DNA of 64,000 nt from Chryseobacterium panacisoli. GTDB lineage: Bacteria; Bacteroidota; Bacteroidia; Flavobacteriales; Weeksellaceae. A program made the position numbers and the translations under genes. Of the stretch, positions 18,173-27,738 are shown piece after piece. Below the pieces are notes generated by a model, which had not been told where the DNA came from, made no database searches, and saw nothing but the letters and a program-made list of their open reading frames with translations. The stretch lies in the NCBI RefSeq assembly GCF_008274625.1, contig NZ_VTRU01000001.1, forward strand, positions 1,922,001-1,986,000, read 5' to 3'. How positions within the stretch are numbered: the stretch's first letter is position 1; each line of letters begins with the position of its first letter.

Positions 18173-19828
18173 TTAATTACTTTTTCCTAAAAAATTCAGA
18201 ATATCTGTAGTAAGTTGATCTGCATTTTCAAAAGGAATCATATGGGTTGCATTGCTATAAATTCTGAGTTCTGCATTGGGAATTTCTTTGGCAATGAGCT
18301 CGGTATGTTCTGGTTTAATAACATCTCTATCACCTGCAATCACCAATACCCTGCTTCCAATTTTATTTAAATCTTTTCTGGCAATACGAGGCTGTGTCAG
18401 CATGATTTTCAGAAGTCTTTGTTCATTAAACTTTTTAGGATCCTTCAGTTCTTTCATTACCAGCATTTTATTTTCAAAATGATCAGTAAGTCTGTCGTCT
18501 ACTCCATCAGGAAAAGCATTTGCTCCAATGGTTATCAATTTATTAAGTCTTTCAGGATATTTAAGGGCAAATTCCAGACCTGTATTTCCGCCGTCGCTCC
18601 AGCCTGCAATGCTTACTTTATTCAACTTTAATTGATCAGTAAGTGCTTTTACATCATCAGCAAACATTTTATAGGTAAAATCCTTTTTTGAAGAATCAAT
18701 ACTTTTTCCCTGTCCTCTGGTATCTATCGCAATTACTTTGTACTGCTTTGACAAAACAGGAATCTGCTGATAGAAATCTTTTATACTCCCGGAATTTCCA
18801 TGAAGCAGAATCAATGGTTCTCCTTCACCATAGATCTCATAATAAAGGTCTGTATCCTGAAGTTTGAGATATTTCCCTGCATCTGCATTCTGCCCATATA
18901 CGGTCTGCTCAGACTCCTGAACATATTTTGATACATCAGGCATCAGTGCTTCAGCGCTGTCATCTGCAAACCCGCCTTCGTTTTCGGGATTATTGTCTCC
19001 GTTTTTATCCATTTTTACATCAATATTAATAGCCGGTGCAGCAATAGTCATTTTCTGCCAGTCTCCATAAAATTCTCTTATAAATCCAGTTCTGAATAAA
19101 GCGGCACTTATTTTAATTTTACCCTCAAAATCTTTTAAAAACTGTATTCCGATAAAAAATTTCCCCTGAACCCAGATATTACGATCGTTGACATCCAGCG
19201 TATAGGTTCCATCTTTAATCATATTTTCAGTAAGTTCTACAGTAATTTCTTCTTCAAGAATATTTTTATCCGGAAAACCATCTTTTTCACTGTAAACACT
19301 GTATCTCATTAAAACTGGCTGGGCAGAAACATAACTGGCTATATTCAGATTGATATTTTTTAGCTTGGACCTTTTCTTAGCATTGAATTCTAAAGCTGTT
19401 TCTCCCAAAAAACTTTTTTTGTCAAATTCCGGATTAACAGAATACGTAACGCTTTTTGTTTTTGTATTTACTCCCCAGTTTTTATCAACAAGTTTTTTAG
19501 GTTTAATAGTTATCTCCTGAATATTTTTAGTTTTCTCTGTTAAAAATATTTTTTGTTGATCATGTTTCTTAAAGTTCTGTATTGTTTCCTGATAAGAATC
19601 ATATCCTGGTACTTCTATTTTTATTTTTTGCTGTGGCTCAGCATTGGAAAGATCAATTGAAAATTTTCCTTTTTCATCAGAGATTGTCCCGGTTGATTTT
19701 TTCTCGATTCCGATTTTCACATAAGGAATCGGCTGATTCTCATTTTTAGAAATAACAGTTCCTGAAATTATCTGAGCATGGAAGGCTGAAGCTGCCAAAA
19801 GGAAGAATAATGTATGATGTATTTTCAT
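18173..19828 (-). CDS. CarboxypepD_reg-like domain fused to alpha/beta hydrolase
   Basis: A 551-residue secreted protein. Start at 19828, since MKIHHTLFFLLAASAFHAQ is a complete signal peptide and the -7 element lies 15 bases upstream. Residues ~20-95 are a carboxypeptidase-regulatory-like beta domain (ISGTVISKNENQPIPYVKI, TISDEKGKFSID), common at the N-terminus of TonB receptors. A ~200-residue unassigned region follows. The alpha/beta hydrolase starts near residue 315: LILLHGNSG (oxyanion), nucleophile in VSIAGWSDGGNTG, Asp in VIAGDRDVI, His in NATHMIPFE. The nucleophile elbow GWSDGG is well conserved, so it should be an active esterase or peptidase in the envelope. Substrate unknown. Confidence 0.8.
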   Translation of the reverse strand: MKIHHTLFFLLAASAFHAQIISGTVISKNENQPIPYVKIGIEKKSTGTISDEKGKFSIDLSNAEPQQKIKIEVPGYDSYQETIQNFKKHDQQKIFLTEKTKNIQEITIKPKKLVDKNWGVNTKTKSVTYSVNPEFDKKSFLGETALEFNAKKRSKLKNINLNIASYVSAQPVLMRYSVYSEKDGFPDKNILEEEITVELTENMIKDGTYTLDVNDRNIWVQGKFFIGIQFLKDFEGKIKISAALFRTGFIREFYGDWQKMTIAAPAINIDVKMDKNGDNNPENEGGFADDSAEALMPDVSKYVQESEQTVYGQNADAGKYLKLQDTDLYYEIYGEGEPLILLHGNSGSIKDFYQQIPVLSKQYKVIAIDTRGQGKSIDSSKKDFTYKMFADDVKALTDQLKLNKVSIAGWSDGGNTGLEFALKYPERLNKLITIGANAFPDGVDDRLTDHFENKMLVMKELKDPKKFNEQRLLKIMLTQPRIARKDLNKIGSRVLVIAGDRDVIKPEHTELIAKEIPNAELRIYSNATHMIPFENADQLTTDILNFLGKSN

Positions 19829-19843
19829 GTTAAAAGTTTGACG

Positions 19844-19851
19844 CAAACTTA
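19844..19851 (-). promoter_or_regulatory. -7 element TAAGTTTG
   Basis: Minus-strand TAAGTTTG, 15 bases before the ATG at 19828; it overlaps the upstream in-frame start candidate and so supports the downstream one. Confidence 0.45.
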
Positions 19852-19972
19852 TTTATTTTAAACAGTCTGCAGTCATAATTCTTTATTAAATTTATCCTTC
19901 CTGGAGTTAAAGTTCTTCTAAAAATAATGAAATTTTTAAAAGAATTCTAAAAAACATTTAAATTCCCGGCCT

Positions 19973-20485
19973 TTAAAGGATATTCATAATTTCTTCCCAT
20001 GAATGGACTCTTTCGTAAGTATCATTTTCTATCAGTTCATTATGAGGCTGAGTAAATATCAATCTTTGTCCGGAAAAGTGATCTAAATTTTTTGGATAAT
20101 CATCAATCATTACATCTCCGGAAACTACTTTTTTGCTTCCGCAAAGAACAATCTGCTCCCAGGTTATGAATGGAAAATGTTCTGCCAGCCAATCATATTT
20201 TTCTCTTAAGCTGTTGGGAAATTCCATCCCTGCAGATACAATATAGAGATCATATTTATTATTCAGATATTCTATTGCTTCACGGCTTCCTTTCATTACA
20301 GGCAGTGTTCTGAAAAATCCAATTTCATTAACGTGTTTTTTTCCATTGGGAAAGGCTTCTATTTCGGCTCTTCCAACACAATCACTGATCTCTACTTCTC
20401 TTCCTGTATCTCTTTTTTCAAATTGTACCAGCTGATGATATACATCTGCCATTACCCCGTCCATGTCGACAATTACTTTTTTCAT
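19973..20485 (-). CDS. 5'(3')-deoxyribonucleotidase-like HAD phosphatase
   Basis: A 170-residue cytoplasmic phosphatase of the HAD superfamily, NT5C type. The nucleophile motif VIVDMDGVMAD is at residues 4-14, motif II is in YIVSAGMEF (~110), a lysine is in CGSKKVVSGD, and motif IV is DVMIDDYPKN (~145). It resembles mitochondrial/cytosolic 5'(3')-deoxyribonucleotidases that dephosphorylate dNMPs, which would limit deoxynucleotide pools. It stands alone between two transcription units. Confidence 0.85.
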   Translation of the reverse strand: MKKVIVDMDGVMADVYHQLVQFEKRDTGREVEISDCVGRAEIEAFPNGKKHVNEIGFFRTLPVMKGSREAIEYLNNKYDLYIVSAGMEFPNSLREKYDWLAEHFPFITWEQIVLCGSKKVVSGDVMIDDYPKNLDHFSGQRLIFTQPHNELIENDTYERVHSWEEIMNIL

Positions 20486-20650
20486 TACTTCAATCAGATT
20501 TTGTATTATTTATTATTCTTTAAAAATGTATGCATTGTGTTTATCAAATTTACTGAATAGTTTTTTCAGCCCGCCTGTAAACTCTATTAAAAAATTATAA
20601 ATATTCATTTTTATAAAAGAGGTTCCGGAAAATTTTAAGTTACATTTTCG

Positions 20651-20658
20651 TATTTTTG
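20651..20658 (+). promoter_or_regulatory. -7 element TATTTTTG of the ABC-F gene
   Basis: TATTTTTG located 39 bases upstream of the ATG at 20698; no obvious -33 TTG. Confidence 0.45.
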
Positions 20659-20697
20659 CGGTTCAATTCAAAATTAAAATCAAACCATTAATTTCCA

Positions 20698-22593
20698 ATG
20701 AATTACGTTTCTGCAGAAAATCTTACCAAATCTTACGGCATCAAAGTTTTATTTGAAAACATTACTTTTCACATCAACGAAGGGGATAAAATTGCTATTG
20801 TTGCCAAAAACGGAAGTGGAAAATCTACCCTTCTGAAAATATTAATGGGTAAAGAAATTGCAGACAGCGGTACTGCGATCATCAACAAAGATATTCAGGT
20901 GGTATTATTTGACCAGGAAATTGATTATGATCCTAAGCTCAGCATTGAGGAATTTATGATGGCGCTGGATTCAAAACCTATACTTGCTCTTAAGAATTAT
21001 CACAAATCACTTCATTCTACGGATAATGATTTTATTGAGAAAGCATTGGCTGATATGGAAGCTCATAAGGCATGGGATCTTGAAAATGAAATGAAACAGA
21101 TTCTTTCCCAGCTTAAGATCACTGATCTGGATGCCAAGATGGGAACACTTTCCGGAGGGCAGATCAAGCGTGTAGCGCTGGCTAAACTTTTAACGGAAAC
21201 AAGAGCCGAACACAGACATACACTTCTTATCATGGATGAACCTACCAACCACCTGGATGTGGATATGGTAGAGTGGCTTGAAAATTATCTGAATAAGGCA
21301 AAAATCACCTTATTGCTTGTCACCCACGACAGATATTTCCTTGACAGTGTTTGTGACATTATCTGGGAAATGGAAGATAGAAACCTTTACGTTCATAATG
21401 GTTCATATGCTACTTATCTTGAGAACAAAATGATTCGTGAGGAGAATCTAAATGCTACTATTGATAAAGCCAATAACCTTTACAGAAAAGAACTGGAATG
21501 GATGCGCAGACAGCCGAAAGCCAGAACCACAAAATCAAAAAGCAGAATTGATGCTTTCTACGAAACGGAGAAGGTTGCCAAAACCGACACCCGAAAAGAC
21601 GGGCTGGAACTGGATTTTGAAATGAAACGTCTGGGAAATAAAATTCTTGAACTTAAACATATTGATAAAAGTTTTGGAGCAAAAGTTCTTCTGAAAGATT
21701 TCAGCTACCAGTTTCAACGTGGTGAAAAGGTAGGAATCATTGGAAAAAACGGTGCTGGAAAATCTACCCTGCTGAATATTATCCAAGGTTTGGAAAAAGC
21801 TGATAAGGGTGAAATTGAAACCGGAGAAACGATATCTTTCGGTTATTTTGCTCAAAAAGGGCTTACCTATAAAGAGGATGAGCGTGTGATTGATTTCATT
21901 AAGGAAATTGCAGAGTTCTATCCTTTGGCCAACGGCAGAAGTTTATCTGCATCACAGTTCTTAAGATTATTTCTATTTGACGATCAGACCCAGTACTCTC
22001 CTATTTCCAAACTTTCGGGTGGAGAAAAGAGAAGACTTCACCTGATGTATATTTTGTATCAGAATCCTAATTTCCTGATTTTTGATGAGCCTACGAATGA
22101 CCTGGATCTTCCTACCCTGACAGTTCTTGAAAACTTTCTTCAGCAATTTCAGGGATCTTTGATTATTGTTTCCCACGACAGATATTTCATGGACAGAATC
22201 GTAGATCATGTTCTGGCTTTTGAGGGAGACGGAAAAATCAGAAACTTTGTAGGAAATTTCTCAGAATACAGAGAGGCGAGAAGCCGTGAGGAAGCATTAG
22301 AAAAAAACAGTTCTGTAAAACCTGAGCCTGCTAAAGAAGTGGCTGCTGTAACAGAAACCACTCCAGCTGCTGCTTCTAAAAAAAGAAAATTGACCTTTAA
22401 GGAACAAAAAGAGCTGGAAACCATTGAAAAGGAAATGCCAGAACTGGAAGACCAGCGTTCCAAAATCCTGGATCAGCTCAACAATGAAGCGGATTACGAA
22501 AAGATCGCCAAACTCTCTTCCGAACTGGAAACGGTTTCAGAAAAACTGGAGAACCATGAAATGAGATGGCTGGAGCTTCAGGAAATCCTTTAA
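20698..22593 (+). CDS. ABC-F family ATP-binding protein (Uup/YdiF-like)
   Basis: A 631-residue cytoplasmic protein with two ABC ATPase domains and no membrane segments. Domain 1 has Walker A AKNGSGKSTLL (residues ~36-46), signature LSGGQIKRVALAKLL (~152) and Walker B LLIMDEPTNHLD. Domain 2 has Walker A GKNGAGKSTLL (~350), signature LSGGEKRRLHL (~441) and Walker B LIFDEPTNDLD. A charged linker lies between them, and the C-terminal ~90 residues form a Lys/Glu-rich coiled coil (KRKLTFKEQKELETIEKEM), as in Uup, which binds DNA. ABC-F proteins act on ribosomes; Uup also affects transposon excision. The exact subfamily is uncertain. Confidence 0.93.
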   Translation: MNYVSAENLTKSYGIKVLFENITFHINEGDKIAIVAKNGSGKSTLLKILMGKEIADSGTAIINKDIQVVLFDQEIDYDPKLSIEEFMMALDSKPILALKNYHKSLHSTDNDFIEKALADMEAHKAWDLENEMKQILSQLKITDLDAKMGTLSGGQIKRVALAKLLTETRAEHRHTLLIMDEPTNHLDVDMVEWLENYLNKAKITLLLVTHDRYFLDSVCDIIWEMEDRNLYVHNGSYATYLENKMIREENLNATIDKANNLYRKELEWMRRQPKARTTKSKSRIDAFYETEKVAKTDTRKDGLELDFEMKRLGNKILELKHIDKSFGAKVLLKDFSYQFQRGEKVGIIGKNGAGKSTLLNIIQGLEKADKGEIETGETISFGYFAQKGLTYKEDERVIDFIKEIAEFYPLANGRSLSASQFLRLFLFDDQTQYSPISKLSGGEKRRLHLMYILYQNPNFLIFDEPTNDLDLPTLTVLENFLQQFQGSLIIVSHDRYFMDRIVDHVLAFEGDGKIRNFVGNFSEYREARSREEALEKNSSVKPEPAKEVAAVTETTPAAASKKRKLTFKEQKELETIEKEMPELEDQRSKILDQLNNEADYEKIAKLSSELETVSEKLENHEMRWLELQEIL

Positions 22594-22598
22594 TAGTT

Positions 22599-22728
22599 AT
22601 GAATTATGAATGAATGTAAGGTTCAAAGTTTAAAGTTCAAGGTTGATAGCAGTCGTGATTAGAAATTTCCAACCCATTTACGCTCAAACCCTAAAACTCT
22701 CAAACGCTCTTACTCATTCATAATTCAT
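22599..22728. repeat. inverted repeat ATGAATTATGAATG flanking a low-complexity spacer (family E)
   Basis: A perfect 14-bp inverted repeat at 22599-22612 and 22715-22728, flanking a 102-base spacer that itself contains degenerate copies of the word TTCAAAG/GTTCAAG. It lies between convergent genes; no coding sequence is seen. Confidence 0.55.
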
Positions 22729-22735
22729 TTATAAT

Positions 22736-23791
22736 TTACAATTTAATAACTCTTTCTTCTTTTGCACTTTCCAGGGAGGCATCAATAATTTTCATATTCT
22801 GAATAACTTCTCTTCCCGGGGACGGTAAAGCATATCCAAACACAATATGCTCATAGATCTGCTGGTAATAATTCATATAATTTCCTGCTTCACTGGACGT
22901 AAGACTTCTTTCAGTTTCTGACTGATCATTCAGAAGATTTAAAATTCCATCCGGTTCTTTCAATGGCTGAGTCCATTCTTTGCCATATACAGGAATTGCA
23001 CCTGCTACCAATTCATTTTCCTGATTATCTGTTCTTTCCTGTAAAAAGGATCCTCTGTCACCGTGAATAGTATAGGCGTAGTGGCCTTCTTTACTGAAAA
23101 CCGATGTTTTTAGTCTTACTCTCAGATCATTTTTATAGAATAACAGAATCTCGAAATAGTCATTCGCAAATTCTTTTCCCTTCATAGAAAATACATCTGC
23201 AAAAAGCTTTTCAGGATATCCAAAATACTGTACAGCCTGATCCACAAGATGCGCTCCCAGATCATGAAGTGACCCTGAACCTAGCTGATCCGGACTTTCT
23301 TTATGCTGTTTTCCGCTAGGAGTAGTACGGAATCTGTCAAAACGGATTTCAGCTTCTTTAATATTCCCTATTTTTTTATCATGTAAAATCTTTTGAACCT
23401 GTAAAAAGTCACGGTCGAATCTTCTGTTTTGATACACACTTAAAAACAATCCTTTTTCTTCCGCCAACTGTACCAGCTCTTCCGCTTCAGAAACATTTAC
23501 AGAAAAGGGTTTTTCTACAATAATATTTTTTCCGGCTTCTAAAGCCTTTTTTGCATATTCATAATGAGTCTGGACAGGAGTATTGATGATGACCAGTTCT
23601 AAATCTGCATGCTGAAGCATTTCCTCTACAGAACGATAAATGGCTGCTTCAGGATATTTCTCTTTAGATTCTTCCTTGCTTCTTTCCACTACAGCAGATA
23701 TAAAAAATCCCGGATGTTCCTTTAAAAAGGGGGCATGGAATACTTTTCCGCTCATTCCAAAGGCACAAAGCCCTGCTTTTACCAATTGCAT
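22736..23791 (-). CDS. Gfo/Idh/MocA family oxidoreductase
   Basis: NAD(P)-dependent sugar or inositol-type dehydrogenase, 351 residues from the ATG at 23791 (MQLVKAGLCAFGMSG). Longer starts exist upstream but would overlap the promoter -7 element at 23806-23813. It has a Rossmann fold with GLCAFGMSGKVFHAPFL, the family motif NIIVEKPFSVN (~residues 97-107) and SLHDLGAHLVDQA, which supplies the catalytic His region. Substrate unknown. It is divergent from the TonB receptor with a shared 181-base regulatory gap. Confidence 0.88.
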   Translation of the reverse strand: MQLVKAGLCAFGMSGKVFHAPFLKEHPGFFISAVVERSKEESKEKYPEAAIYRSVEEMLQHADLELVIINTPVQTHYEYAKKALEAGKNIIVEKPFSVNVSEAEELVQLAEEKGLFLSVYQNRRFDRDFLQVQKILHDKKIGNIKEAEIRFDRFRTTPSGKQHKESPDQLGSGSLHDLGAHLVDQAVQYFGYPEKLFADVFSMKGKEFANDYFEILLFYKNDLRVRLKTSVFSKEGHYAYTIHGDRGSFLQERTDNQENELVAGAIPVYGKEWTQPLKEPDGILNLLNDQSETERSLTSSEAGNYMNYYQQIYEHIVFGYALPSPGREVIQNMKIIDASLESAKEERVIKL

Positions 23792-23805
23792 ATTAAAATT
23801 TTCAA

Positions 23806-23813
23806 CAAATATA
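23806..23813 (-). promoter_or_regulatory. -7 element TATATTTG of the oxidoreductase gene
   Basis: Minus-strand TATATTTG, 14 bases before the ATG at 23791. It decides the start of the oxidoreductase. Confidence 0.5.
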
Positions 23814-23883
23814 TTCATAAAAAATACTCCATACCCTGATCTAAAGGAAGTATAGAAATAATCCATCTCATCAGCTACAAGAG

Positions 23884-23899
23884 TATGATTTAAATCATA
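23884..23899. promoter_or_regulatory. perfect 16-bp palindrome TATGATTTAAATCATA, candidate operator
   Basis: Lies in the divergent gap between the oxidoreductase and TonB receptor genes, 31 bases upstream of the receptor's -7 element. Its position suits a regulator such as a Fur-like or HTH protein that controls receptor expression. The identity of the regulator is inference only. Confidence 0.45.
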
Positions 23900-23930
23900 A
23901 ATTTATTTTTATCTATTCTAAACAAATACT

Positions 23931-23938
23931 TACATTTG
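23931..23938 (+). promoter_or_regulatory. -7 element TACATTTG of the TonB receptor gene
   Basis: TACATTTG with 34 bases to the ATG at 23973. Confidence 0.5.
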
Positions 23939-23972
23939 CGCCTTATTTAAAACTGTTCTACATAAAAATAAA

Positions 23973-26258
23973 ATGAAAAGACAACTACTTTCTTTAGGTC
24001 TTCTATTGATCGCTGTTTCAGCGAGTTCACAGATGAAAAATGCGGAAGCAGATACCATCAGAACTCAGACCATTGAGGATATTAATCTTCATAAAACAGG
24101 AAATCCTAACCAGGCAAGGCCATTATCGACAAAATCAAACCTGACGGTAATGGAAAATCCACAGCCTATTGCTATTGTTACTCATGAAATCATTGAGCAG
24201 CAGCAGGCAAAACAGCTTAGTGATGTTCTTCAGAATGTAAACGGACTATATATCACTTCATCCAGAGGAAATTCTCAGGACAGCTTTGGTGGACGTGGTT
24301 TCATTTTAGGAAATGATAACATTTTTAAGAATGGTTCAAGAATAAACAGCGGTGTTTTCCCCGAAGTAAGTGGTCTGGAAAGGGTAGAAGTTTTAAAGGG
24401 AGCTAATGCTATGCTTTTTGGTAATACAGCTGCGGGTGGTGTTATCAATATGATTACAAAAAAACCTAAATTCAATTTTGGTGGAAGCGTAGGGCTAAAC
24501 GGTGGAAGCTGGAATTCTTATAAACCAACAGTTGATATTTACGGACCTTTATCCAAAAATGTTGCATTCAGAATCAATGGAGCCTATGAGCATGCTGAAA
24601 GTTTCAGAGATGTTGTAGAATCAGAGAAATATTACTTCAATCCTTCATTTCTATTTAATTTAAGTGATAAATCTCAATTAATTGTTGAGGCAGACTATCT
24701 TAAAAATAATTTCACTCCGGATTTCGGGATTGGATCTATTACTGAAAAAGACCAAAGCTACAGATTGAATGATGCAGTTTCCAGAAACACTTTCTTTGGA
24801 ACCGACTGGCAATATCAAAATGTACAGCAAGCTTCTACGAATGTAACCTTTAATCATCAGTTTAACGAAAGATGGTCTTTGAACGCTACTGCTTCTTACC
24901 AAAACTATACTAAAGATTATTTTTCTTCTGAAAGAGTACAGTGGATATATGATACTAAAGATGCAACTGTAGATCCTAATAGATTATCCTGGAAAAGACC
25001 TTTCGGTAGAACTTACAATGAACAAAATTACACTTCCGCACAAGTAAACATCAATGGAGAATTCAATACAGGAAGAATCAACCATAAAGTTTTAATTGGT
25101 TCAGATGCTGATTATAGCCAGGCAGATGCTTATGCCTATAATATTACAGCTCCCAAAAATCTTCTCTATTTAGATGATCCTTCAACATGGGGAAGTATTG
25201 ATATGCCCAATTCTACTCTTAGTACAAGAAACAGAATCAATACAAGAAGAATCGGAATCTATGCTCAAGATTTTATCAGCTTAACAAAGCAACTAAAAGT
25301 AATTGCCGGGCTAAGATGGTCTTATATAGAAAATATGCCTACATTGACAACTCGTTTTACATTAAATGATAAAATTGAGGTAGCCAATTCTTCAACGTCT
25401 GACAATGCATTTTCTCCAAAAGTAGGTTTGGTTTATGCCCCGAATGAAAACCTTTCGGTGTTTGCAACTTATACGAATTCGTTTGCTTCAAATGCAGGAT
25501 ATACTTCAGACCAATTTGGTACAGTAAATACCAATCAGCCTGTTACAGATGTTCAGAATCAGTTGACGACTTTATCAAGACAAAGCATAAAACCTTCAAC
25601 AGTTGATCAATACGAAATTGGTATTAAAAAGAATTTCTGGAACAATGCTTTGGCTGTTAACTTAACGGCTTACCAGATTATGTATAACAATTATTATCAA
25701 ACTTATTGGTTCGCTTCTAATTCAAACGGAGCACCGGTAAATTCAACAGATACCAATCTTAAAGAATTTGCAGGAAATATGAGAAGCCGTGGTGTAGAAT
25801 TAGATATTACAGGAAATCCTACGGAAAACTTATCTATAATCGGAGGTTTCTCTTATAACAATTCCGTTTACATTGACACTCCTGAAAAAGGATATGTTGA
25901 AAACCAAAGACTGGTAAGAACTCCTGCTACAACTGCGAATGCTTCCGTTTTCTATAAATTTACAGACTATGTAAAAGGCTTAAAAATCGGAGCCGGAATT
26001 TATTACATCGGAGACAGAATCGCCGGATGGAATGATTCAAAATCTACAAATGAAAGCAGAAACAATGTGAGCAGAATGTTTGATTTAAAAGACTACACAA
26101 CTGTTTCTCTATCTGTAGGCTATGAATGGAATAAATTCTCTATCCAAGGGAAAGTGGGCAACCTGTTTGATGTCGTAAACTACAATGTTCACGAAAATTA
26201 CTCAGTGAATCCTATCACCCCGAGAAACTACTATTTCACGCTGACATACAGACTCTAG
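23973..26258 (+). CDS. TonB-dependent siderophore receptor
   Basis: Outer-membrane receptor of 761 residues. It has a signal peptide (MKRQLLSLGLLLIAVSASSQ), a plug domain (~residues 65-170, beginning PQPIAIVTHEIIEQQQAKQLSDVL and including GRGF, RVEVLKGANAMLFG and GGVINMITKKP) and a 22-strand barrel ending in the typical RNYYFTLTYRL. The plug motifs match ferric-siderophore receptors of the FhuA/FoxA/FpvA kind. Upstream lies a perfect palindrome, and a PepSY-like membrane protein gene follows after a hairpin, an arrangement typical of iron-uptake loci. The ligand cannot be named. Confidence 0.92.
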   Translation: MKRQLLSLGLLLIAVSASSQMKNAEADTIRTQTIEDINLHKTGNPNQARPLSTKSNLTVMENPQPIAIVTHEIIEQQQAKQLSDVLQNVNGLYITSSRGNSQDSFGGRGFILGNDNIFKNGSRINSGVFPEVSGLERVEVLKGANAMLFGNTAAGGVINMITKKPKFNFGGSVGLNGGSWNSYKPTVDIYGPLSKNVAFRINGAYEHAESFRDVVESEKYYFNPSFLFNLSDKSQLIVEADYLKNNFTPDFGIGSITEKDQSYRLNDAVSRNTFFGTDWQYQNVQQASTNVTFNHQFNERWSLNATASYQNYTKDYFSSERVQWIYDTKDATVDPNRLSWKRPFGRTYNEQNYTSAQVNINGEFNTGRINHKVLIGSDADYSQADAYAYNITAPKNLLYLDDPSTWGSIDMPNSTLSTRNRINTRRIGIYAQDFISLTKQLKVIAGLRWSYIENMPTLTTRFTLNDKIEVANSSTSDNAFSPKVGLVYAPNENLSVFATYTNSFASNAGYTSDQFGTVNTNQPVTDVQNQLTTLSRQSIKPSTVDQYEIGIKKNFWNNALAVNLTAYQIMYNNYYQTYWFASNSNGAPVNSTDTNLKEFAGNMRSRGVELDITGNPTENLSIIGGFSYNNSVYIDTPEKGYVENQRLVRTPATTANASVFYKFTDYVKGLKIGAGIYYIGDRIAGWNDSKSTNESRNNVSRMFDLKDYTTVSLSVGYEWNKFSIQGKVGNLFDVVNYNVHENYSVNPITPRNYYFTLTYRL

Positions 26259-26285
26259 AATTCTTTTTATAATAATTCTTTCATT

Positions 26286-26321
26286 AAAAGTGGAAATTGC
26301 ATTTTTGCAGTTTCCACTTTT
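26286..26321 (+). terminator. hairpin between the TonB receptor and the PepSY-like gene
   Basis: Stem AAAAGTGGAAA-TTGC / GCAG-TTTCCACTTTT with one unpaired position. It could terminate part of the receptor transcript or stabilise its 3' end and so lower expression of the downstream gene. Confidence 0.65.
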
Positions 26322-26353
26322 GAAATTTTAAAACAAAAACAAAACAATAAGAT

Positions 26354-26869
26354 ATGGATAAGATTAAAGACACAAGAAGTTTCATGAGAATTACACACCG
26401 TTATCTGGGATATTTCCTTGCCGGAATTATGGCTGTATATTCGTTAAGTGGAATCCTTCTTGTGTACAGAGACACCGATTTCCTGAAAAATGAAAAGAAA
26501 TATGAAAAGAACATTGCAGCCAATCTTTCAGAGAAAGAACTGAAAAAAGAGCTGAAGATGAAAGGTCTTGAAGTGGAAAAAACAGAAGGAGGTATTCTTT
26601 ATTTTAAACAGGGAACTTATGATAGCGCAACCGGAAAAGCGAAGTACACTAAGAAAGAATTACCTTTTGTATTAGATAAAATGGTTTCTCTTCACAAGTC
26701 GCAGTCTAAGGATGCCATATCGCCTCTGAGTGTGTTTTTTGGAGTTTCTCTTTTCTTTTTTGTGATTTCAAGTTTCTGGATGTTTAATCCTAAAACAAAG
26801 GCATTCAAACGCGGAATCAAATTTACTATTGCAGGACTGATTATATCTGTAATTCTTTTATTTGTTTAA
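26354..26869 (+). CDS. PepSY-associated membrane protein (iron-uptake linked)
   Basis: A 171-residue inner-membrane protein. An N-terminal helix (RITHRYLGYFLAGIMAVYSLSGILLVYRD, ~12-40) has the His-rich start typical of PepSY-TM proteins. A soluble periplasmic-like domain follows (~45-125), then two more helices (~125-142 and ~153-171). It is shorter than full PepSY-TM reductases, which have four helices. Its place directly after a siderophore receptor suggests a role in ferric-siderophore reduction or handling; this is inference. Confidence 0.75.
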   Translation: MDKIKDTRSFMRITHRYLGYFLAGIMAVYSLSGILLVYRDTDFLKNEKKYEKNIAANLSEKELKKELKMKGLEVEKTEGGILYFKQGTYDSATGKAKYTKKELPFVLDKMVSLHKSQSKDAISPLSVFFGVSLFFFVISSFWMFNPKTKAFKRGIKFTIAGLIISVILLFV

Positions 26870-27123
26870 TAATCAGCGAGCTGAATAAAAGAAAAAAGCA
26901 CTTGAAGTTATTATCCTTTTTTATCATTTCCTTTTTAAAACCGACCTTTTATTTTATTTATCATTATCAAATTCTCAGCGAATATGTTAAAAAACTAAAT
27001 TATATATTCCTGACAATGTTAACGTTTATTTAGAAAAATTACCTAAAATTAAGAGAATGGCACATTTATTGTTTTTTCTATAACTCGTGAATAATAAACA
27101 TTTAATTATTAAAATAATAAATT

Positions 27124-27714
27124 ATGAAAAAACTTATTTTAACAGGGATATTAGCCGTAGCAGGTTTAACAGCAACCGCAAACGCTCAGATTCAAAAAGG
27201 TAATTGGATGGTAGGGGGTAACCTTGCAGGGGCAAATTTTGGTTTAAATGAAGGAGCAGGATACGATTTTGCCATTCAGCCAAAAGGAGCATATTTCATT
27301 GAAGATAATATTGCAGTTGGGGGATATGTGGATTTAGGCTTCAAAGGAGCTAAAGATGCACCCACTACTTTTACATACAATGTAGGAGCATTAGGGCGTT
27401 ATTACCTTAACCCGGGAGAACAGGGAGTAAACAACCTGCTTCACCACGGAAGATGGTTCTTCGAGGGTAACGTAGGTGTTGGAGGGATGTCAATCTCTAA
27501 AGGAGGTTCTTCTTCTAACGGTCTTAACTTCGGATTCGGACCTGGTTATTCTTACTTCATCACTCCAAACATCGGATTGGAAGGTTTAGTGAAATATGAT
27601 GCAAATGCAGGATTCGGAAGCGGTGGATATACTAACAAAATTACTTTTGGTTTAGGATTCCAGATTTATCTTCCGACATCGAAAGCAAAACAAATTATCA
27701 ACGACGTTAAGTAA
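27124..27714 (+). CDS. small outer-membrane beta-barrel protein
   Basis: A 196-residue protein with a signal peptide (MKKLILTGILAVAGLTATANAQ). The mature part is Gly/Phe/Tyr-rich with about eight alternating strands (NWMVGGNLAG, AIQPKGAYFI, IAVGGYVDLGFKG, WFFEGNVGVGG, LNFGFGPGYSYFI, FGLGFQIYL), as in OmpW/OmpA-like 8-stranded barrels. Function unknown. The 254 bases upstream hold its promoter but no gene. A very strong GC-rich terminator follows. Confidence 0.8.
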   Translation: MKKLILTGILAVAGLTATANAQIQKGNWMVGGNLAGANFGLNEGAGYDFAIQPKGAYFIEDNIAVGGYVDLGFKGAKDAPTTFTYNVGALGRYYLNPGEQGVNNLLHHGRWFFEGNVGVGGMSISKGGSSSNGLNFGFGPGYSYFITPNIGLEGLVKYDANAGFGSGGYTNKITFGLGFQIYLPTSKAKQIINDVK

Positions 27715-27738
27715 TCACTGAAATACTTATAAAAAAAT

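Noticed and set aside
23792..23866. Upstream starts of the oxidoreductase
   Set aside because: They lie before or within the -7 element at 23806-23813, and the Rossmann fold starts only at 23791.
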